From Brevundimonas sp. EYE_349 (GTDB lineage: Bacteria > Pseudomonadota > Alphaproteobacteria > Caulobacterales > Caulobacteraceae), in NCBI RefSeq assembly GCF_023147505.1, contig NZ_JAHXPB010000007.1:149140-213139 (forward strand): DNA of 64,000 bases, read 5' to 3'. Position numbers and translations under genes: made by a program. The notes beneath the pieces were generated by a model that did no database searches, had not been told where the DNA came from, and saw only the letters and a list, made by a program, of their open reading frames with translations. How positions within the stretch are numbered: position 1 is the first letter of the stretch; each line of letters starts with the position of its first letter. Below, piece after piece: positions 20,100 to 30,674 of the stretch.

Positions 20100-20917
20100 G
20101 ACGGGCTCGGAGTTTCAGCAAAGGTCAGGCAGGCCGTCAGGACGGCCTGCAAGGTGGCGCGTAGGGGCTCAGCCTGTTGAGGGTCATAGGCTGAGGGCCA
20201 TGTCGTGGGGTCCGGCGCTTTGGCCGGGTCGTCCATATAGCCGCGACAGGCCAGCTCCATCTGGACGGCGTGAATCCCGATCTCGGGCCTGCCATAGTGT
20301 CGCGTAATCCAGCCGCCCCGGAATCGGCCGTTGGTGACGCGGGTGAACGCCCCGGCGTCGCAGGCGGCTTCGACCGCGCGGGTCAGGGCCGGATCGCACG
20401 AGAGGTCATCGTTGGTGCCGATGTTTAGATTGGGCAGTTCGCCGTTGAACAGGTTGGGAACCATCGATCGGATAGCGTGGGCGTCGTAGACGACGATGCG
20501 ATCATGCTGGCGGCAGATGCGGGCGATCTCATCGCGCAGAGCGACATGGTAGGGCTCGAAATAGGATTGGCGGCGCCGCTCGATCTCATGCGCATCCGGA
20601 CCTGCGATCTTGTACAGCGGCTCCCCGTCGAATGTCTCCCGTGGGCACAGGCCCGTGGTAAACTGACCGGGATACAGAGAGGCGCCCGAAGGGTCGCGGT
20701 TCACGTCGATGACGCTCCGACTCAGCCGGGTTCGCACCGTGGTCGCGCCGAGATCGGTCGCGAAGGCGTAAAGCTTATCGACCCACCAGTCAGCGTCCTT
20801 CGTCGCCAGCCAGGGCGAGACAAATTCGCCCACGAGTTCGTCCGGAATATCCGAGCCGGTGTGCGGGAGGCTGATGATCAGGGGTGCGGTTCCACGATGG
20901 ATTTCAAGCCAGTCCAT
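20096..20917 (-). CDS. hutG: N-formylglutamate deformylase
   Basis: The product has 273 residues and belongs to the N-formylglutamate amidohydrolase family, with [13 protein letters not shown] near the start, [10 protein letters not shown] and VYDAHAI. It releases formate from N-formylglutamate to give glutamate, the last step of the five-step pathway. The presence of hutF in the same locus fits this route rather than formiminoglutamase. It overlaps hutH by one base (TGATG) and hutU by four. Confidence 0.95.
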   Translation of the reverse strand: MDWLEIHRGTAPLIISLPHTGSDIPDELVGEFVSPWLATKDADWWVDKLYAFATDLGATTVRTRLSRSVIDVNRDPSGASLYPGQFTTGLCPRETFDGEPLYKIAGPDAHEIERRRQSYFEPYHVALRDEIARICRQHDRIVVYDAHAIRSMVPNLFNGELPNLNIGTNDDLSCDPALTRAVEAACDAGAFTRVTNGRFRGGWITRHYGRPEIGIHAVQMELACRGYMDDPAKAPDPTTWPSAYDPQQAEPLRATLQAVLTACLTFAETPSPS

Positions 20918-22449
20918 CAGCAGATCCCGGGAAGCGCGACGCCGGCCGCCTCGACCGCCGCGCCGGACCGTACCAAGGAGAGGGCGGCCTCGATGTCGGG
21001 ATGGAAATGGCGGTCTTCGTCGAGATGCGGGACGCCCTCGCGGATCAGGCTGCGGACAGCTTCCAACGCGGTGCTCGACCCCAGTGGGCGATGGAAGTCG
21101 CAGCCTTGGGCCGCAGCCAGAAGTTCAATGCCGACGACGGCGTTGGCCGATTCGACCATCGCCAGAAGCCGCCTCGCGCCGTGGGCGGCCATTGAGACAT
21201 GGTCCTCCTGATTGGCGGAGGTCGGGATGGAATCGACGCTGGCCGGATAGGCCTTCTGCTTGTTCTCCGAGACGAGCGCAGCGGCGGTCACCTGGGGGAT
21301 CATGAAACCCGAGTTCAGCCCCGGCCGCGCGGTCAGGAATGCGGGCAGGCCGGACAATGCCGGGTCCACCAGCATCGCGATCCGCCGCTCCGACAGGGAG
21401 CCGATCTCGCAGATGGTGAGCGCGATCATGTCGGCGGCGAACGCGACGGGTTCGGCGTGGAAATTGCCGCCGGACAGGGCTTCGTCCGTGTCCCAGAAGA
21501 TCAGCGGATTGTCGCTGACGCAGTTGGCCTCGATCGACAGGGTGGTGGCGGCTTGTCGCAGCACGTCGAGCACCGCGCCCATCACCTGGGGCTGGCAACG
21601 CAGGCAATAGGGATCCTGGACTCGTTCGTCGTCGACGGCGTGGGACGCCCGGATGTCCGAGCCGCCCATGAGGGATCGCAGCGCCGCCGCCGTCTCGATC
21701 TGACCGGCGTGACGGCGCAGGACGTGGATGCGCGGATCGAACGGGGTGTCCGATCCCTTGGCCGCTTCCGTGGACAGGGCGCCGGAGACGAGCGCGCTCT
21801 GGAACAAGGTCTCGGCACCGAACACGGCGGCGAGCGCATTCGCGGTCGAGAACTGGGTGCCGTTAAGCAAGGCCAGGCCCTCTTTCGGCCCCAACGTCAG
21901 GGGCTCCAGCCCCGCCTCGGCGAGCGCCTCGGCGGCAGGACGACGGACGCCCCCAGCCTCGATCTGGCCCACCCCGATCATGGCGGCGGCCATATGGGCC
22001 AGAGGCGCCAGGTCGCCGGATGCGCCAACCGATCCCTGGCACGGAATGATCGGCGTCAGGTTGCGGACGATCAGCGCCTCCAGCAAAGCGACCGTCTCTG
22101 GCTGCACGCCGGACGCGCCTTGGGCGAGGCTGGCCAGTTTCAGGGCCATCATCAGGCGGATCACCGGCGTTGGCGACGGGTCTCCTATGCCGGCCGCATG
22201 GGACAGGACGATGTTGCGCTGAAGCGTGGCCAGGTCGCCCGCCTCGATGCGGACGCAGGCCAGTTTTCCGAAACCGGTGTTGATCCCGTAGACTGGCTCG
22301 CCGCGCGCCAGGATGCGCTCGACCGCTGCGGCGCTGGCCCGGATCGGCTCGGCGGCGCTCGCGTGCAGGACGGCCCCCGCGCCCAGATAGACAGCGCGCC
22401 ACTCGGACAGGCTGACCTCGCCCGGCTTCAGAGTAATCGTTTCGGTCAT
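20917..22449 (-). CDS. hutH: histidine ammonia-lyase
   Basis: The product has 510 residues. [12 protein letters not shown] contains the Ala143-Ser144-Gly145 triplet that forms the MIO electrophile. It removes ammonia from histidine to give urocanate, the first committed step. [11 protein letters not shown] (54-64) and the C-terminal [10 protein letters not shown] region are typical. It overlaps hutI by four bases. Length and motifs are complete, so the enzyme should be active. Confidence 0.98.
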   Translation of the reverse strand: MTETITLKPGEVSLSEWRAVYLGAGAVLHASAAEPIRASAAAVERILARGEPVYGINTGFGKLACVRIEAGDLATLQRNIVLSHAAGIGDPSPTPVIRLMMALKLASLAQGASGVQPETVALLEALIVRNLTPIIPCQGSVGASGDLAPLAHMAAAMIGVGQIEAGGVRRPAAEALAEAGLEPLTLGPKEGLALLNGTQFSTANALAAVFGAETLFQSALVSGALSTEAAKGSDTPFDPRIHVLRRHAGQIETAAALRSLMGGSDIRASHAVDDERVQDPYCLRCQPQVMGAVLDVLRQAATTLSIEANCVSDNPLIFWDTDEALSGGNFHAEPVAFAADMIALTICEIGSLSERRIAMLVDPALSGLPAFLTARPGLNSGFMIPQVTAAALVSENKQKAYPASVDSIPTSANQEDHVSMAAHGARRLLAMVESANAVVGIELLAAAQGCDFHRPLGSSTALEAVRSLIREGVPHLDEDRHFHPDIEAALSLVRSGAAVEAAGVALPGIC

Positions 22450-23651
22450 TGACCTCTCCAGACACGGACATGGAGCGGATTGAACCCCATGCGGTAGACA
22501 AGGTCGGCGGGCCGCTCGATGTCCCAGACGGCGAGGTCGCAGCGTTTGCCGACCTCAAGCGTGCCGATCTCGTCGAGTTGGCCCAAGGCGCGGGCGGCCT
22601 CGCGGGTGACGCCGGCCAGACATTCGTCGACCGTCATCCGAAACAGGATCGCGGCCATGTTCATCGTCAGCAACAGGGAGGTCAGCGGCGAGGTGCCGGG
22701 ATTACAATCGGTGGCCAGAGCCATCGGAACGCCTGCCGTCCTCAAGGCCTCGATCGGCGGCAGGCGGGTCTCGCGCATGAAATAATAGGCGCCGGGCAGC
22801 AGGGTGGCGACGACGGCCGCCTGGGCCATAGCGGCGATCCCGGCGTCATCCAGATATTCGAGATGGTCGGCCGACAGGGCGCCGAATTCGGCGGCGAGCG
22901 CCGCGCCGTGCTGGTTCGACAACTGCTCGGCATGGAGTTTGACGGGCAGGCCGTGCGCCTTGGCCGTTTCGAACACCCGGCGCGTCTGGGCGGGGGTGAA
23001 GCCGATACCTTCGCAGAACGCATCAACCGCATCGATCAGGCCTTCGGCGGCGAGCGCAGGGATCATCTCGCGGCAGATGAGGTCGATATAGGCGTCGGCC
23101 TGGCCCGCGAACTCGGGGGGCAGGGCGTGAGCGCCGAGGAAGGTCGTGCGGATCGACACGGGGCGAAGTTCGCCCAGCCGCCGCGCCGCTTGAAGCGACA
23201 GCCGCTCGTGTTGAAGCGACAGGCCATAGCCGGACTTGATCTCGACGGTGGTCGCGCCCTCGGCGATCAGGGCGTCGAGCCTGGGCAAGGCCGTGGCGAT
23301 CAGACCGGCCTCGTCGAGCGCGCGTGTCGCCGCGACCGTCGAGGCGATGCCGCCGCCCGCGCGCGCGATCTCCTCATAGGTGGCGCCGGCCAGCCTGACT
23401 TCGAACTCGTGGGCGCGGTCGCCGCCGTAAACCAGATGGGTGTGCGGATCGATCAGGCCGGGGGTGATCCACCGGCCCCCGCAGTCGATGATCTCGGCGG
23501 GATCAAACGAAGGTGCTTCGGAGGCAGCGCCGACGTGGACGATGAACCCGTCACGGGCGGCGATGACCCCATTCTCGACGATCCCGAGACCAGAAGCGTC
23601 GGGCGCGACCGTCGCCAGCCGTGCATTGGTCCAGACGCGATCACATTCCAT
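22446..23651 (-). CDS. hutI: imidazolonepropionase
   Basis: The product has 401 residues of the amidohydrolase superfamily. The metal-binding [13 protein letters not shown] gives His70 and His72, with further metal histidines later (KLHAEQ, SADHLEY). It opens the imidazolone propionate ring to formiminoglutamate. It is the first gene of the minus-strand hut operon and is divergent from hutF, with the HutC-type box in between. Confidence 0.97.
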   Translation of the reverse strand: MECDRVWTNARLATVAPDASGLGIVENGVIAARDGFIVHVGAASEAPSFDPAEIIDCGGRWITPGLIDPHTHLVYGGDRAHEFEVRLAGATYEEIARAGGGIASTVAATRALDEAGLIATALPRLDALIAEGATTVEIKSGYGLSLQHERLSLQAARRLGELRPVSIRTTFLGAHALPPEFAGQADAYIDLICREMIPALAAEGLIDAVDAFCEGIGFTPAQTRRVFETAKAHGLPVKLHAEQLSNQHGAALAAEFGALSADHLEYLDDAGIAAMAQAAVVATLLPGAYYFMRETRLPPIEALRTAGVPMALATDCNPGTSPLTSLLLTMNMAAILFRMTVDECLAGVTREAARALGQLDEIGTLEVGKRCDLAVWDIERPADLVYRMGFNPLHVRVWRGQ

Positions 23652-23701
23652 GGTCCGCCATCCAACATCTCACAGGAATCGCTAGCCGACCGCCCCGGTA
23701 T

Positions 23702-23715
23702 TGTATAGACATATT
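23702..23715 (+). promoter_or_regulatory. HutC-type operator between hutI and hutF
   Basis: TGTATAGACATATT includes the TGTATAGACA near-palindrome. It lies in the 86-base divergent interval and is repeated exactly, in reverse orientation, at 13542-13555. HutC is encoded by the second gene of the hutF transcript, so autoregulation is likely. Confidence 0.7.
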
Positions 23716-23737
23716 GCAGACCGATGAGGATTGTCCA

Positions 23738-25141
23738 GTGACAGTCGACGCCCAGAACGCCGCATCGCCAGAGACCTGGCTTTGGTTCGAGCACGCCCTA
23801 CTCGACACGGGATGGGCGCAGTCCGTCCGTATCGGACTTCGCAATGGCTTGATCGATGTGATTCTGACCGGGGTCGTGGCCGAACCCGGCGACCACATCC
23901 ATGTGACCGGCGTTCCCGGACTGTCCAATCTACATAGCCATGCGTTCCAGCGCGGTATGGCGGGGCTGGCCGAAGCGCGGGGACCATCGCGCGACAGCTT
24001 CTGGACCTGGCGTGAGACCATGTACCGCTTCGTCGATCGGCTGCGTCCCGACGAGCTGGCCGCTATCGCCGCCATGGCCTTCGCCGAAATGCTTGAAGGG
24101 GGCTTCACGCGCGTCGCCGAGTTCCACTATCTGCATCACGACCTCGACGGTCGGCCGTATGACAATGTCGGGGAGATGGCTGAGGCGATCGCGGCGGCGG
24201 CGGCGGAGACCGGCATCGCCCTGACGTTGCTGCCGGTCTTCTACGCCCATTCGGGGTTCGGTGGCGCGGCGCCTGCAGAGCCGCAGCGGCGGTTCGTCAA
24301 TGATCTGAATGGCTTCCACCGTCTGATGCAAGCCAGTGAAAGGGCGATCTCGATCCTGCCTGACAGTGTCATCGGCGTCGCGCCCCACAGTCTAAGGGCG
24401 GTGACCCGCGAGGAACTCGGCGTTGTCTGCGGCATGACGCGCGGCCCCGTGCATATCCACATCGCCGAACAGGTCCGCGAGGTGGACGACTGCCTGGTCT
24501 GGTCGGGCGCCCGGCCGGTCGATCTGTTGTTCGACACGGTCGAGGTCGATCGCCGGTGGTGTCTGGTTCACGCCACCCACATGTCCGCCTCGGAGACCCG
24601 GCGACTGGCCAACAGCGGCGCGGTCGCCGGTCTTTGCCCGATCACGGAGGCCAATCTGGGCGATGGAATATTCCCGGCTGCGGCTTATTTGGCGGCGGGG
24701 GGCCTCTGGGGCGTAGGGTCGGATTCCAACGTCCTGATCGACGCGGCGCAGGAACTGCGGATGCTCGAATATTCCCAAAGATTGGGCGAACGATCGCGCA
24801 ACGTAATGGCTGATGAAGCGGGCGGTTCGACGGGCGGCGCGATGTTCCGTGCGGCGCTCGCCGGCGGCGCGCAGGCGGCCGGGGATTCGATCAGTCACGG
24901 GCTGGCGGTCGACCAGGTCGCCGATCTCGTCGCCTTGGCCAACGAGTCAGGCGCGGACGAAAGGGTGTTCGGAGACGTCCGCCTCGATCAATGGATCTTC
25001 GCCTCGCGTGACCGCCGGGTGGACGCCGTCTGGCGGCGGGGTGGACAAGTCGTGAGGAATGGCCGTCATGTGGCGCAAGCCGAAACAACCCGGCGGTATG
25101 CTCGCGTGCTGTCGAGGATTCTGGACCTTGGGAACGCATGA
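23738..25141 (+). CDS. hutF: formimidoylglutamate deiminase
   Basis: The product has 467 residues from the GTG at 23738, preceded by GAGGA at 23725-23729. Metal-binding SNLHSHAFQRGMAG gives His66 and His68, and GVAPHSLRAV, HIHIAEQ and GVGSDSNVLID are typical of the family. The enzyme converts formiminoglutamate to N-formylglutamate and ammonia, feeding HutG. An in-frame ATG at 23621 was rejected because it lies inside hutI and in front of the operator. The stop overlaps hutC by four bases. Confidence 0.94.
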   Translation: MTVDAQNAASPETWLWFEHALLDTGWAQSVRIGLRNGLIDVILTGVVAEPGDHIHVTGVPGLSNLHSHAFQRGMAGLAEARGPSRDSFWTWRETMYRFVDRLRPDELAAIAAMAFAEMLEGGFTRVAEFHYLHHDLDGRPYDNVGEMAEAIAAAAAETGIALTLLPVFYAHSGFGGAAPAEPQRRFVNDLNGFHRLMQASERAISILPDSVIGVAPHSLRAVTREELGVVCGMTRGPVHIHIAEQVREVDDCLVWSGARPVDLLFDTVEVDRRWCLVHATHMSASETRRLANSGAVAGLCPITEANLGDGIFPAAAYLAAGGLWGVGSDSNVLIDAAQELRMLEYSQRLGERSRNVMADEAGGSTGGAMFRAALAGGAQAAGDSISHGLAVDQVADLVALANESGADERVFGDVRLDQWIFASRDRRVDAVWRRGGQVVRNGRHVAQAETTRRYARVLSRILDLGNA

Positions 25142-25866
25142 CCGGCGGCGCTGACACCACCCTGCACAAACGCATCCGCTCCGAGATCGCGGAACGGATT
25201 CTGTCAGGGGATTGGGCGCCGGGTCACCGCATTCCATTCGAACACGAACTGATGGCCCAATATGGCTGTTCCAGGATGACGGTGAACAAGGCGCTGACGC
25301 CTCTGGCCGACAACGGCCTGATCGTTCGTCGACGACGGGCGGGGTCGTTCGTCGCCCGTCCGCGCATCCATTCGGCGGTGCTGGATATCCCCGACATCCA
25401 GGCGGAGATCACGGGGCGAGGCGAGCCCTACGGATACGAACTTCTGTCTCGCAAGATCCGCACGGCGAGCCGGCGAGACAACAAGAGCCTGGAGCTTGCC
25501 GTCTCAGGCCGAATCCTCACCTTGCAGTGTCTTCACCGGGCGAGCGGGCGTCCCTTCGCGATCGAGGAACGGTTGATCAGTCTGAGCGCCGTACCGGCCG
25601 CAGAAGCGGTCGATTTCACCCGGACCCCGCCGGGAACGTGGCTTCTGGGGTTCGTTCCCTGGACCGAAGCCGAGCACAAGATCAGCGCGATCAATACGTC
25701 CAAGGCATCGGCCAAACTGCTCCTGATCGAACCTTCGGTCGCCTGCCTGTCGCTCGAAAGGCGGACATGGCGGGGAGACGACCCCATTACCCACGTTCGA
25801 CTGACCTTCCCCGGGGAAGCCTACGATCTCGTCGCCCGTTTCGCCCCGAGAGGGGAAAAGGCGTAA
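25138..25866 (+). CDS. hutC: histidine utilization repressor HutC (GntR family)
   Basis: The product has 242 residues. The N-terminal winged helix-turn-helix (about 8-75) contains FEHELMAQYGCSRMTVNKAL. The rest is a UTRA ligand domain ending with LTFPGEAYDLVARF. HutC represses hut operons and is released by urocanate in studied species. Its ATG overlaps the hutF stop (ATGA), so it is made with the pathway it controls. The likely operators are at 23702-23715 and 13542-13555. Confidence 0.94.
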   Translation: MTGGADTTLHKRIRSEIAERILSGDWAPGHRIPFEHELMAQYGCSRMTVNKALTPLADNGLIVRRRRAGSFVARPRIHSAVLDIPDIQAEITGRGEPYGYELLSRKIRTASRRDNKSLELAVSGRILTLQCLHRASGRPFAIEERLISLSAVPAAEAVDFTRTPPGTWLLGFVPWTEAEHKISAINTSKASAKLLLIEPSVACLSLERRTWRGDDPITHVRLTFPGEAYDLVARFAPRGEKA

Positions 25867-25900
25867 GGGCCGGAGCCCGCGATCTATAAGCCGCTTCGCC

Positions 25901-26361
25901 TCAGGCGCCGTTGTGACGGCCGAAGGGGCGCGTCGAACCGTCGTGCAGGACGAGCAGGGTCGTATAGGGCTCGCGCCCGGCGGCTTCCATGCCCGGCGAA
26001 CCGGCCGGCATCCCGGGTGCGCTGAGCGCGCGGGCGGCCGGGCGTTCGCGCAGCAGACGATCGACATCGCCGACGGGACGTGACCTTCGATCGCGTATGA
26101 GCCCACCACGGCGGTATGGCAGGACGCCATGGTGTCCGGGATACCGTGACGACGTCTGATGGGCGCCAGATCTTCAAGCTCGACGACCTCGACCGTCCAC
26201 CCCGCCTGCCGCATGTGAGTGACCCATCCGCCGCAGCAGCCACACCATGGGGTCTTGTAGGCTGTCAGGCGCTTGGCCGGTGCGGCTTGGGCGGCCCCGC
26301 CGTTAAGGACGACCACGGAAAGACCCAGCATCAGGGATCGTCGGGAGGTTCGGATTCTCAT
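25901..26361 (-). pseudogene. frameshifted DUF411 copper-binding protein
   Basis: Frame one gives a signal peptide, then YKTPWCGCCGGWVTHMRQAGW and ASCHTAVVGSYAIEGHVP. After that the frame goes wrong. One base missing around 26073-26077 restores the family ending VGDVDRLLRERPAARAL, APGMPAGSPGME and a stop at 25901-25903. DUF411 proteins are periplasmic copper-binding proteins (CopG type) of copper-resistance clusters. An intact paralog lies at 38720-39199. Either this copy is inactive or there is a base error in the assembly. Confidence 0.82.
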
Positions 26362-26493
26362 CGGCGTGTTCTCCAGTTCGTCACGGGGCGACGAGACGAT
26401 GGATGAGACTCAACGGCTTGGCGACCCAAAGCCCAGCGGTGCGACGCTGCGTCCCGTCCGGGGTTTCCTTGGTGATCGGGCTATCCGTTCGCC

Positions 26494-27597
26494 TTATGAC
26501 CAGCGTGCGCTGCGCTCGCGAATCCACAGCCGGCCCGGCTTTTCGACCAGAAGGTGGAGAGCGATGGCGAGCGCGCACGTCGCCACGAACAGGCCGACCA
26601 GTTCCAGGGGTGTGATCCTGAACGCGCTGTCGATGCCGCGCATTTCGGCGATCACGCCTTTCCAGGCCACGATGACCGGCATGTGAACCAGGTACAGGGC
26701 GAAGGACACTTCGCCCGCGAACACCAGGGGCGGTGACGCCAGGACGCCCTCGCAATGGCTCTTGCCCAGCATGGACCAACTGAAGACGACCGGCGCGGCC
26801 AGGGCGACGATGATCCGGTCGTCCAGCGACATCTGCATGGCGGTCAGGAGCAGGATCGTCGACCCGAGAGCCAGGCAGACGACCGTGGCGCGGGACCAGG
26901 TCAGGCCGCGCCCCAGTCCGTGAAGCGCCATGCCGAGCAGGAAGGCGGGAACGATCCGCAGGATGCCCATGTCGTCCTCCGCGCGCGGCAGGACCTTTCC
27001 GAAAAACGTCCGGTAAACGGCGTCGATAAGGACGTAGGCGATCAGGCTGACGATCACCAATGCCCATGGTCTGCGCCCGAACTTCACGGCCAGGAAGGCG
27101 AATGCCGGGAAAAGCAGATAGGCGAACCACTCGGCGGAGAGCGACCAGGCCGGGCCGCTCCAGTTTTGGCCCACCGCGCTGGGAAACCATGCCTGAACCA
27201 GAAACAGGGTCTCGAAGAAGCCCCTGACGGTGAAGGTCGACGGGTCATAGCGGACGCCGAACGCCAACGCGCCCAGCACCATGACCAGCACACCCAGCAA
27301 GACGGTCAAATGAAGCGGATAGAGCCGCGCCAGGCGCGCGAAGATGAAGCGCCTGTAGCTGAAGGTCCCTGCCGCGAAGGACGGACCGTAGACATGGGCC
27401 AGGATGAAGCCCGACAGCATGAAGAAGGCGTCGACGGCGAGACGGCTGCGTTCAATGATCGGACTGAAGCCCAGGGCGGGGTCCCACTGGAGTTGGTAAT
27501 GGAACAGGACCACGCCCAGAGCCAGAAAAGCCCTCAGGCTGGTCAGCGCGCGAAGATCGGCGGGATAGCCCTCGCGGGTCGGCGATACGGATGTCAT
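26494..27597 (-). CDS. acyltransferase 3 family membrane protein
   Basis: The product has 367 residues from the ATG at 27597 and starts MTSVSPTREGYPADLRALTSL. The family signature LRAFLALGVVLFHY with its essential histidine is near residues 21-34. About ten membrane helices follow. OafA/YrhL-type enzymes transfer acyl groups to surface sugars or lipids from the cytoplasmic membrane. The substrate is unknown. It sits between the broken DUF411 gene and csoR, with no visible link to copper. The in-frame upstream extension looks non-coding. Confidence 0.85.
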   Translation of the reverse strand: MTSVSPTREGYPADLRALTSLRAFLALGVVLFHYQLQWDPALGFSPIIERSRLAVDAFFMLSGFILAHVYGPSFAAGTFSYRRFIFARLARLYPLHLTVLLGVLVMVLGALAFGVRYDPSTFTVRGFFETLFLVQAWFPSAVGQNWSGPAWSLSAEWFAYLLFPAFAFLAVKFGRRPWALVIVSLIAYVLIDAVYRTFFGKVLPRAEDDMGILRIVPAFLLGMALHGLGRGLTWSRATVVCLALGSTILLLTAMQMSLDDRIIVALAAPVVFSWSMLGKSHCEGVLASPPLVFAGEVSFALYLVHMPVIVAWKGVIAEMRGIDSAFRITPLELVGLFVATCALAIALHLLVEKPGRLWIRERSARWS

Positions 27598-27735
27598 TTG
27601 CGAGCCCCGCCCCGTACAGGACTCTCTGCCTGTCCAATGGACTACGCGCGCGGAACGGACATCCCTCACGCCGATCGGGGAAGGCGCCGTTCTGACGTGG
27701 GAGCCCTTGGCGGATCGGCGCAAGGGCGAGCGATC

Positions 27736-28011
27736 CTATCGGGACGCCCGGCCGAGAAGCGCGATCAACTCTGTCGCCTTGGCCTTCCGATCCGCAGGAT
27801 CGTCGCCGGTCATGGCTCCCATCACACAGTGGTCAAGGTGATCTTTCAGCACCTCGCTCTCGACACGCAACAGAGCGGCCCGCACAGCTTGGAGCTGGGT
27901 GAGCACATCGACGCAATAGCGCTCGTCCTCGACCATCCGCACGATGCCGCGCACCTGCCCTTCGATGCGGTTCAGGCGGTTCAACACCTTGGGCTTTGTC
28001 TCTGCCTGCAT
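27736..28011 (-). CDS. csoR: CsoR family copper-sensing repressor
   Basis: The product has 91 residues, all helical, in the CsoR/RcnR/FrmR family. Cys33, His58 and Cys62 (YCVDVL and DHLDHC) have the same 25- and 4-residue spacing as the copper ligands of CsoR. Copper binding releases the repressor from DNA. It is divergent from the copper ATPase, and an ATACCC/GGGTAT palindrome lies in the 99-base interval. A much longer open frame runs upstream through the ATPase gene but is not real. Confidence 0.9.
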   Translation of the reverse strand: MQAETKPKVLNRLNRIEGQVRGIVRMVEDERYCVDVLTQLQAVRAALLRVESEVLKDHLDHCVMGAMTGDDPADRKAKATELIALLGRASR

Positions 28012-28062
28012 CCGGGCCTCCGATCCAATAGGCTGGATATAGCGTGACCCGGACCTTGTCGC

Positions 28063-28079
28063 ATACCCCCATAGGGTAT
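28063..28079. promoter_or_regulatory. CsoR operator
   Basis: ATACCC-CCATA-GGGTAT is an inverted repeat with G/C-tract arms, the pattern bound by CsoR family proteins. It lies between the divergent csoR and copper ATPase genes, 31 bases before the ATPase start. Confidence 0.8.
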
Positions 28080-28110
28080 AACTAGCATTCAGCCCTTCAA
28101 GGAGCCTGTC

Positions 28111-30462
28111 ATGTCCTCGCCTTCTCATCCGCACGATCACAGTCGCTGTTCGACGGCGAAAGCGCCCGATGACGCAGGAACCGTGATCGACCCGGTCTGC
28201 GGCATGTCCGTCGATCCGGCGACGACGGCGCATCATGCCCATCACGACGGGGCCGATTATTCCTTCTGTTCTGCGGGATGCCTCACCAAGTTCGTCGCTG
28301 AACCCGGTCGATATCTTGATGAGAAGCGGACGCCCCCGGCGGAAATCCCCGGCGCGATCTACACCTGCCCGATGCATCCGGAGATCCGGCAGCCGGGCCC
28401 CGGGTCCTGTCCCATCTGCGGCATGGCGCTGGAGCCCGAAACCGTCACCGCCGTCGCACCCCCAAACCATGAGCTGATCGATTTCACGCGCCGCTTCTGG
28501 ATCGGTCTCGTGCTGACCGTGCCGGTATTCGCGCTGGAGATGGGCGGGCATCTGACCGGCCTGGCGATGCGTATTCCGGGCCAGACGTCGAACTGGATCC
28601 AGTTCGCCCTGGCCACGCCCGTCGTTCTGTGGGCGGGCTGGCCGTTCTTCCAGCGCGGCTGGACCTCGCTGCGCACGCGCCGTCTGAACATGTTCACCCT
28701 GATCGCCATGGGCGTCGGCGTGGCCTGGGTCTACAGCGTGGTCGCAGTCTTCCTCCCCGCTCTTTTCCCGCCCGCCTTCCTGCGCATGGATGGAAGCGCG
28801 CCGGTCTATTTCGAGGCGGCGGCGGTCATCACCGTCCTCGTCCTGGTCGGCCAGATTCTGGAGTTGCGCGCGCGAGAACAGACGTCCGGCGCCATCCGCG
28901 CCTTGCTGGATCTGACACCCAAGACGGCCAGGCGGGTGCGGGACGATGGAACCGACGAGGATATCACGCTCGATCTGGTCATCGTCGGCGACCGGTTGCG
29001 CGTCAGGCCGGGCGAACAGGTGCCCGTCGACGGGGAGGTGCTGGACGGGCGGGTGTCCATCGACGAGTCGATGGTGACCGGCGAGTCCATGCCGGTGACG
29101 AAGGAGATCGGATCGAACGTCGTCGGCGGCTCGCTCAACAAGACCGGGTCTTTCGTGATGCGGGCCGACAAGGTCGGCGCGGACACGCTCCTGTCGCGAA
29201 TCGTCCAGATGGTGGCCCAGGCCCAGCGCAGCCGCGCGCCGATCCAGCGGCTGGCCGATACGGTGTCGGGCTGGTTTGTTCCCGCCGTGATCGCGATCGC
29301 CCTCCTCGCGGCCTTGATCTGGGGATTGATCGGTCCGGAGCCCCGGCTGTCCTATGCCCTCGTCGCGGCGGTTTCGGTTTTGATCATCGCCTGTCCCTGT
29401 GCACTGGGGTTGGCCACCCCGATTTCCATCATGGTGGGCGTCGGTCGCGGCGCCCACGCCGGCGTCCTGATCAAGAACGCCGAGGCGCTCGAGCGTTTCG
29501 AAAAGGTCGATACCCTGGTCCTGGACAAGACAGGCACCCTGACTGAGGGGCGTCCCTCCGTGACCGCTGTCCGGCTCGCGACCGGGTTCGACGAGGTCGA
29601 ACTGCTGCGGTTGTCGGCCAGCCTTGAACGCGGCAGCGAACATCCCCTGGCCGACGCCATCGTCCGGGCCGCGACTGAACGCAAACTTGTCCTCTCCGAA
29701 GCCAGCGAGTTCGACAGCCCGGTCGGACGCGGGGTTTCAGGGGTCGTCGACGGGCGGCGCGTGGCCCTCGGCAACGCCCGTTACCTGGGCGAAATCGGTG
29801 TCGAGGTCTCGGCGCTGGAAGCTGAAGCCGAGACGCTGCGACGCGACGGCGCCACGGCGATCTTCGCAGCCGTTGACGGCAAGGCCGCAGGCGTCCTCGG
29901 CATCGCCGACCCGATCAAGGCGACCACGCCCGAGGCCATCCGGGCGCTTAAAGCGGCGGGCCTGCGCCTGGTCATGATGACGGGCGACAACCGCACGACC
30001 GCCGAGGCCGTGGCTCGCAAACTGGGCATCGACGAGGTCCAGGCCGAGGTCTTGCCGCAGGACAAGGCGGCGGTCGTCGAGCGACTGCGCGCCGAAGGGC
30101 GGATCGTCGCTATGGCCGGGGACGGCGTCAACGACGCTCCGGCCCTGGCCGCCGCCGACGTTGGCGTGGCCATGGGCGCGGGATCCGACGTGGCCATCGA
30201 AAGCGCCGGCGTCACGCTTTTGGGCGGTGACCTTCAGGGCATCGTCCGGGCGCGAAGACTGTCGAAAGCGGTGATGGGGAACATACGCCAGAACCTCCTC
30301 TTCGCGTTCGGGTACAATGCGCTCGGCATTCCGATCGCGGCGGGACTGCTCTATCCCGCCTTCGGTCTATTGCTGTCGCCGGCGCTGGCGGCCCTGGCCA
30401 TGGCCTTGTCTTCGGTCAGCGTGATCGGCAATGCGCTCCGTCTACGGGCCATAAAGCTTTGA
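28111..30462 (+). CDS. copA: copper-exporting P1B-type ATPase
   Basis: The product has 783 residues. The N-terminus has a His-rich start, a YHS domain ([19 protein letters not shown], about 27-70) and a heavy-metal-binding segment ([22 protein letters not shown], 84-105) instead of the usual ferredoxin-like HMA domains. Membrane helices, TGES, the metal-site [10 protein letters not shown] (about 428), the phosphorylated Asp of DKTGTLTEG (about 472) and [10 protein letters not shown] follow. It pumps copper out of the cytoplasm with ATP. The four-base overlap is with an open frame downstream that is probably not translated from there. CsoR control is likely. Confidence 0.95.
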   Translation: MSSPSHPHDHSRCSTAKAPDDAGTVIDPVCGMSVDPATTAHHAHHDGADYSFCSAGCLTKFVAEPGRYLDEKRTPPAEIPGAIYTCPMHPEIRQPGPGSCPICGMALEPETVTAVAPPNHELIDFTRRFWIGLVLTVPVFALEMGGHLTGLAMRIPGQTSNWIQFALATPVVLWAGWPFFQRGWTSLRTRRLNMFTLIAMGVGVAWVYSVVAVFLPALFPPAFLRMDGSAPVYFEAAAVITVLVLVGQILELRAREQTSGAIRALLDLTPKTARRVRDDGTDEDITLDLVIVGDRLRVRPGEQVPVDGEVLDGRVSIDESMVTGESMPVTKEIGSNVVGGSLNKTGSFVMRADKVGADTLLSRIVQMVAQAQRSRAPIQRLADTVSGWFVPAVIAIALLAALIWGLIGPEPRLSYALVAAVSVLIIACPCALGLATPISIMVGVGRGAHAGVLIKNAEALERFEKVDTLVLDKTGTLTEGRPSVTAVRLATGFDEVELLRLSASLERGSEHPLADAIVRAATERKLVLSEASEFDSPVGRGVSGVVDGRRVALGNARYLGEIGVEVSALEAEAETLRRDGATAIFAAVDGKAAGVLGIADPIKATTPEAIRALKAAGLRLVMMTGDNRTTAEAVARKLGIDEVQAEVLPQDKAAVVERLRAEGRIVAMAGDGVNDAPALAAADVGVAMGAGSDVAIESAGVTLLGGDLQGIVRARRLSKAVMGNIRQNLLFAFGYNALGIPIAAGLLYPAFGLLLSPALAALAMALSSVSVIGNALRLRAIKL

Positions 30463-30674
30463 TCCGAGCCGGCGCGTCCTCGAAAGAGGCGCGCAAGCGG
30501 CTTCATTACGCATTTTGGCGCAGTCCCCCTCGCTGTCCGAACGCGGTTCCGGGTTTATTTAATCGGGTCGGAACCGTCGCCGTAACGCAGGATTACGAGG
30601 TTCAGGCGGCGGCCCGGACGGATCACGCCGGAAACCCGGACCATGCCGATGGATCGTCGGCGGAGGATTTTGAC

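Noticed and set aside
27736..29643. Open frame of 635 codons ending as CsoR
   Set aside because: Only the last 91 codons look like protein; the rest is antisense to the copper ATPase and covers the CsoR operator.
30459..30674. N-terminal extension of the DUF305 protein starting inside the copper ATPase stop
   Set aside because: The extension has no signal or domain, while a strong GGAGGA stands before the internal ATG at 30675.
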